Source of the DNA: Kuschelorhynchus macadamiae
Taxonomy: Eukaryota; Arthropoda; Insecta; Coleoptera; Curculionidae
Assembly (NCBI GenBank): GCA_030620095.1
Contig: JAUTXW010000877.1
Span: forward strand, 372,001-436,000
Direction of reading: 5' to 3'
DNA length: 64,000 nucleotides
A program made the translations under genes and the position numbers. The notes beneath the pieces were generated by a model, which saw nothing but the letters and a program-made list of their open reading frames with translations, did no database searches and had not been told where the DNA came from. Shown here one piece after another: positions 59,434-64,000 of the stretch. Within the stretch, counting starts at the first letter, position 1; each line of letters starts with the position of its first letter.

Positions 59434-60104
59434 TTTCTATAGGTTTTGACAATTTATGTGCCAGATATATGATTTTATTGGGATAAAAGCGTACCAACTA
59501 CTTATTAAAACACAGCTTTGATACTTTCAACTATTTAACTTAACGTCAAAGTCAAAATCCAATTTTGTTATAGATAAATCATGGCCTCCTTAGAAAAGCA
59601 TTGAGAGCTAACATTACTTTAAATTATGGCCTCTTTAGAAAAAACTGAAACCTAACTTTACGAAATGTAATATTTCGATGATACTAAAATCTTTAATGCA
59701 ATTGTGAGATATCACTAGACTGGAAATTTTCGGCTCTTTCCAAAAATCGAAAAATCCAATACGGCGGCCATAAGAAACATGAAAGTTGAGGCTGGTTGCG
59801 GGTTAATAAAAAGAATGAAGACCTGTCGTATACGCCATCTTATTTGTCTTAAAAATGTGTCCAAATAATGTCACATTTTGGCAGCTGTCAAATTTACCGT
59901 TCTGGATATACTGGCCAAAAACGAAATCCGCCATTTTCGGTTTTTCCCCGATATTTCCAAAAACAATTGATCGATCGTAAATCTGAAGCCGGATATCGAA
60001 TGCAATAAGTTTCCTCTAAAACTTTCCTCATTTAACCTTTGCTGTAGGTATAATAGGAGCCGGGATCCCTGTATAGAGAAGCGAATCTGGGACATACTGT
60101 ATAA

Positions 60105-60185
60105 ATAGTATAAATATGTACTTATAATAATAATTAATAACAATAATAATAATATCAATAATTATTATTATTATAATAATATTTA
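60105..60185. repeat. Imperfect (AAT)n microsatellite
   Basis: AATAAT/ATTATT runs just outside the right end of the mariner element; simple-sequence slippage. Confidence 0.85.
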
Positions 60186-60581
60186 GATAGAATCTGAAAC
60201 GAATTTTCGTGAACCCTTGATTTTGACACACCTCTCCTTTTGATGATCCGCGAAATGTGTAAACTTCCAACATCAGTTGACCTAAGTGAAAATATCAGTA
60301 CGATAATAATAATAATAGCCCGTTAGCCCAAAATAAAAATAAATTTCTGTATCTAACATATTTACGTATCCTGTTGAGCAAACTACGGTTTCGTTATCCC
60401 CTATGTGAGGATATTTAATATATTAAAAAAAAATGAATCCGTTGTTGGCGATATTCAAAAACAGTTTGCCTGCAATTGTAATTCCATAGACTGGGAGCAA
60501 CTCTTGGAAACCTCTAACCAACGTCTAAATCAAAAGCACTAGTTCGCTTTGATGACTTTGAAAAAAATTCTGCTAAGCCAC
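60186..60581. other. Probable 3' part of the third hAT; no gene read
   Basis: AT-rich. A short (ATA)n at 60303-60315. No transposase dimerisation block was recognised, so the hAT C-terminus is missing or decayed. Confidence 0.4.
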
Positions 60582-61511
60582 TCAAAGTAGAAAAAAATAT
60601 CTTGCATATTTTATTATGTTTAGAAACTGCTGCAACACCAAATTTAATCGATGCGCCATACAGTGGACAGAAAGTGCACTAGGGTAGTTCTCTCTCACTT
60701 TAGCATGTAGCCTGCCTAATTCGCCAGCTATTACTGCTGCTCCATCAGAGCTGTGAGCTATTGACTTTGAGTATTGTTTGAACAATGGGATCTAGAGCGG
60801 TCGCTGTTCTTTGGGTGCAAGCGTTTAAAAAACCAAGAAAGCGTTTTTTAATTCCTCCTTTTTAATTACATAGCGTACATCTTTTGATAATTGACTAAGA
60901 TTTGCAACATCAATCGTTTCGACTAAAATAATAGCAATAAATAAAGACTTCTCCGAGAACTTCTCTATGTCGCTCCTAATTTTTTTTAACGTTACTTTTT
61001 CAAAACACATAATCAGATCATTCTGAAATAGATTTGATGTTCCTTTAAATCTTGTGGAGTTATTCAGATGGATTTTTAATATCTCCTCAGATTTTGCTAA
61101 AAAAGGTATTAAATCCACATAATTTCCCTTATTTGACGAAGTTTATGATTCACTACGTCCTCGAAAAGCAAGTTCACGTTCATCAAGAAAACATACGACG
61201 TCTATGAGTCTTTTAAGTATTTCGAGATTTTTTCTTAATTCCTGATTGTGTCTTTGAGTGAAAATGCTCTTATTTTCGTCTAAAACGTATTCAATTCTCG
61301 TTTTCCCAAACACTTTCTCTTTAATAATAGCTTGTAAGTGAAATTTACTATAGCCGAGAATGTAAGTTATTTAAATCTGCAAATCCATTCTTATTCCACA
61401 CATTTTTTTCGCCTAGAAAAAAGAAGACATGGGCAGCAAAATAAAAAACAGTTTTTGTCACAACCAGTCAGCCATCCACACTTTTTATAATTTTCTATTT
61501 TCAAATATATA

Positions 61512-63184
61512 CAGTGTGACCCAGATTCGCTTCTCTAAACAGGGATCTGGGCTCCTATTATACCTACAGCAAAGGTTAAATGGGGAAAGTTTTAGAGGAA
61601 ACTTATTGCATTCGATATCCGGCTTCAGATTTACGATCGATCAATTGTTGGAAATATCGGGGAAAAACCGAAAATGGCGGATTTCGTTTTTGGCCAGTAT
61701 ATCCAGAACGGTAAATTTGACAGCTGCCAAAATGTGACATTATTCGGACACATTTTTAAGACAAATAAGACGTCCTATACAACACGTCTTCATTGTTTTT
61801 TGTTAACCCGCAACCCGCCTCAACTTTCATTTTTCTTATGGCCGCCATATTGGACTTTTCACTTGTGAGATATCACTAGACTGGAAATTTTAGGCTCTTT
61901 CCAAAAATAGAAAAATCCAATATGGCGTTCATAAGAAAAATGAAAGTTGAGGCGGGTTGCGGGTTAACAAAAAACAATGAAAACGTGTCTTATACGCCAT
62001 CTTATTTTTTATGGCCGCCATATTGGATTTTTCGATTTTTGGAAAGAGCCTAAAGTGCATTAAAGATTTTAGTATCATCGAAATATTACACTTCGTAAAG
62101 TTAGGTTTCAGTTTTTTCTAAAGAGCCCATGATTTAAAGTAATGTGTTTTAATAAGTAGTAGGTATGCTTTTATCCCAATAAAATCATAAATCTGACACA
62201 TAAATTGTCAAAACCTATAGAAAATGGCCGGCATTCCGTATTCAAATGAAGAAAAGGTTGACATGTTAGCTCTGTACTTTCAATCATACAGAAACGCCGA
62301 CGTTTCAAGGCAGCAAAGTATTTGGAGATGTACCCCGGCAGCCTCATAAAACACAATTCAGGAAAATCGTAGTTAATTTAATTAACCGTGGTGCCTTCGA
62401 ACAACCTAGAAGCGGATACAATAATAACAATGAAAATCGAGACAGAAACATTTTACAAGCTATCAACGAAAACCCTAGTGCATCGGTAAGAACTGTAGAA
62501 CAGGAAACTAATGTGCCAAAATCAACAGTACAGAGAGTTTTAAAAAAGAATAAGTACCATCCATACAAACCCATAATAGTACAAGGACTTAAGGAAACTA
62601 ATTTTCCAAGACGACTACAGTTCTGTGAGTGGTATACTAGGAGATATAATGAAAATCCTGATTTTGTAAATCATGTCTTGTGATCCGATGAGAGCAGGTT
62701 CATGAATTGTGGAGTCTTTAATAGGCACAACCATCATCATTGGGCCGTGCAAAATCCTCACGCACCTTGCATCCTTAATGCACTTGTGAGATATCACTAG
62801 ACTGGAAATTTTAGGCTCTTTCCAAAAATAAAAAAATCCAATATGGCGGTCATAAGAAAAATGAAAGTTGAGGCGGGTTGCGGGTTAACAAAAAACAATG
62901 AAACCGTGTCGTATACTTTTATATATATTTGTCTTACAAATGTGTCCGAATAATGTCACATTTTGACAGCTGTCAAATTTACCGTTCTGTATATAGTGGC
63001 GAAAAACGAAATCCGCCATTTTCAGTTTTTCGCCGATATTTCCTAAACTTATTGATCGATCGTAAATCTGAAGCCAGATATCGAATGCAATAAGTTTTCT
63101 CTAAAACTTTCCCCATTTAACCTTTGCTGTAGGTATAATAGGAGCCGAGATCCCTATATAGAGAAGCGAATCTGGGACACACTG
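61512..63184 (+). mobile_element. Rearranged relative of the long-TIR mariner, 1,673 bp
   Basis: The ends CAGTGTGACCCAGATTCGC (61512) and GCGAATCTGGGACACACTG (ending 63184) lie between TA dinucleotides (61510-61511, 63185-63186). The arms match those of the element at 56981-60099. The left arm contains an additional inverted segment (about 61865-62050) that repeats parts of the arm in reverse order. Only the first half of the transposase remains (62224-62700). Confidence 0.88.
62224..62700 (+). pseudogene. Mariner-like transposase N-terminal half
   Basis: The ATG at 62224 starts MAGIPYSNEEKVDMLALYFQ, the same start as in the copy at 59433. The frame is lost after about 30 codons near 62310, then fragments EQETNVPKSTVQRVLKKNKY (62500-62560) and the FPRRLQFCEWYTRRYNENPD region (62600-62665) follow in a shifted frame. 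It ends near 62700, before the intron position of the sister copy, and runs directly into the right TIR. It therefore does not test the intron. Confidence 0.82.
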
Positions 63185-63370
63185 TATATATTTAGTTAAA
63201 TGACTTAATTTAAGAGTTGGCCTACCTTTCGAAATGATCTGTTTCTTTTCTTCAAAATTAAACATCGAAAAGCTCCTCGATAGCAAATTACACACAATAC
63301 AATGGTATTCATCATCAGACGATGAAATCTGCGGGTCCTGCTCCACAAGAACTTCTGCGGAGTCCATCAC

Positions 63371-64000
63371 TTTAGCCGAGTTTAGCTCCTAAGCTTTCCG
63401 CAAACAACTTACAACCCGATTTTTTCCGACGCGATTTTAAACCAACTGAACCGTTAACTGTTCTTGTTTTGTAAGAATAATTTACGATATCTTGATTATT
63501 TTTATATTTACACCACTAATATAATTTATCAATAGAAAACATAAAATTAAGGCATTATTTACTTATTTCTGAAGGCTGAAAAAAAAATATAAACACGCGC
63601 CTGTTTAGAGTTAACAGGCAATATCGGAGCACGGGATAGCGGTTCGCGAGACCGAGACCTACTTAGTCTCCGTATCGGTCTCGAAAGTCTCGGTGTACAT
63701 GGAAGCCTACGTTCGAAACCCAGAGTTTTTCCAATCTTAAAAATTTAATGTAAAAAAACCCAATGTTTGAACATTTCAGTAAAGCAGAAAAAAATGTAGC
63801 TATATTTATATAAAAAATTATTTCAAAAATCTATAATTCGAAATGATGTTGCCAACAGATGGAATCAGTAAATGAAGATATACGGACAATAGTAGGTGTA
63901 TTGTTCTTTGAACATCAACAGAAAGGCCACACATCACTAGAGTTACTTAAACAACCATCCACAGAACAATAATTATATATAGAAGAACCGAAAGATATAC
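63371..64000. other. 5' flank of the third hAT and unassigned sequence
   Basis: AT-rich apart from a GC-richer patch at 63620-63735. No terminus of the hAT could be fixed, and no gene was seen to the end of the window. Confidence 0.45.
63620..63735 (+). repeat. Possible tRNA-derived SINE or tRNA-like sequence
   Basis: A GC-rich island in AT-rich DNA. It has GATAGCGGTTCGCGAG (weak A-box-like) and CGTTCGAAACCC (63710-63721), close to the B-box consensus GGTTCGANNCC. Between them CGAGACCGA pairs with TCGGTCTCG. It does not fold as a normal tRNA by eye, so it is not called a tRNA gene. Confidence 0.3.

Larger units (their letters stand above)
56981..60099 (-). mobile_element. Mariner-like transposon with about 0.5-kb TIRs
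   Basis: The left arm (56981-57440) and right arm (about 59615-60099) are inverted copies. They start CAGTATGTCCCAGATTCGC and share GACAGCTGTCAAA, AACCCGCAACC and AAAATGGCGGATTTCGTTTT. TA flanks both ends (56979-56980, 60100-60101). The transposase lies between them on the minus strand. A rearranged relative is at 61512-63184. Confidence 0.92.
60582..63370 (-). pseudogene. Third hAT transposase (ZMYM1/TTF-like), split by a mariner
   Basis: The N-terminus (63190-63370) reads DSAEVLVEQDPQISSSDDEY and EKKQIISKGRP, as in the hAT at 15811-17945. A mariner relative (61512-63184) then intervenes with TA at both sides. The frame resumes at 61510 with KKCGWLTGCDKNCFLFCCP (TTF Cys region), ERELAFRGRSES near 61170, FIAIILVETIDVANLSQLS (61118-60825; the catalytic Asp of DETTD is replaced), and SSDGAAVIAGELGRLHAKV and HCMAHRLNLVLQQF (60785-60600). 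The C-terminal catalytic and dimerisation part is absent. Stops and frameshifts throughout. Confidence 0.83.

Overview
This window looks like a repeat-rich stretch of an insect nuclear genome, possibly a large beetle genome. The base composition is AT-rich, there are no operons, and nearly everything readable is transposon-derived: DUF4817-type mariners, Tc1, pogo and hAT elements, BEL/Pao and Gypsy LTR retrotransposons, APE-type LINEs and a Penelope-like element. All family names rest on motifs I recognise; no database search was possible. The only sequence I would assign to a host gene is one exon on the minus strand at 6904-7074, resembling the first membrane domain of an ABCA-type ABC transporter.

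Layout. 1-1540: a decayed mariner-like element with long terminal inverted repeats (TIRs), then a (TA)n tract. 3291-4930: a truncated hAT. 5175-6493: a tandem repeat and a deleted Tc1-like element. 6904-7074: the ABCA-like exon. 7400-10400: a pogo-type transposase split by an IS630/Tc1-like element (7914-9606) at a TA. 11640-13190: remains of an unclassified protein family. 13677-15083: a second pogo relative. 15758-24737: a hAT split by a complete BEL/Pao element (17946-24206; 246-bp LTRs, target duplication GACAC). 25537-43497: a long-TIR element containing a LINE, which contains a 12,953-bp Gypsy element (26998-39950; LTRs of about 2.19 kb, target duplication ACCG).

43796-45731: LINE fragments, one holding a TTAA-flanked MITE and a shrinking tandem triplication. 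46540-53937: Penelope-like remains; the main copy is split by a DUF4817 mariner (51298-52476) and by a 3.36-kb element with 16-bp TIRs, a 4-bp duplication and internal degenerate tandem repeats (47575-50936). 54713-55856: another LINE. 56981-60099: a mariner with 0.5-kb TIRs whose transposase appears to contain an 822-bp GT-AG intron. 60582-63370: a third hAT, split by a rearranged relative of that mariner (61512-63184).

The genes do not form a pathway; the window is a record of successive insertions. The youngest events by LTR identity are the BEL/Pao and Gypsy insertions. The Gypsy element has open gag and pol frames joined by a textbook -1 frameshift signal. The strongest leads are that frameshift site, the apparent transposase intron, the unclassified ACAG-flanked element, and the long non-coding tail of the Gypsy element.
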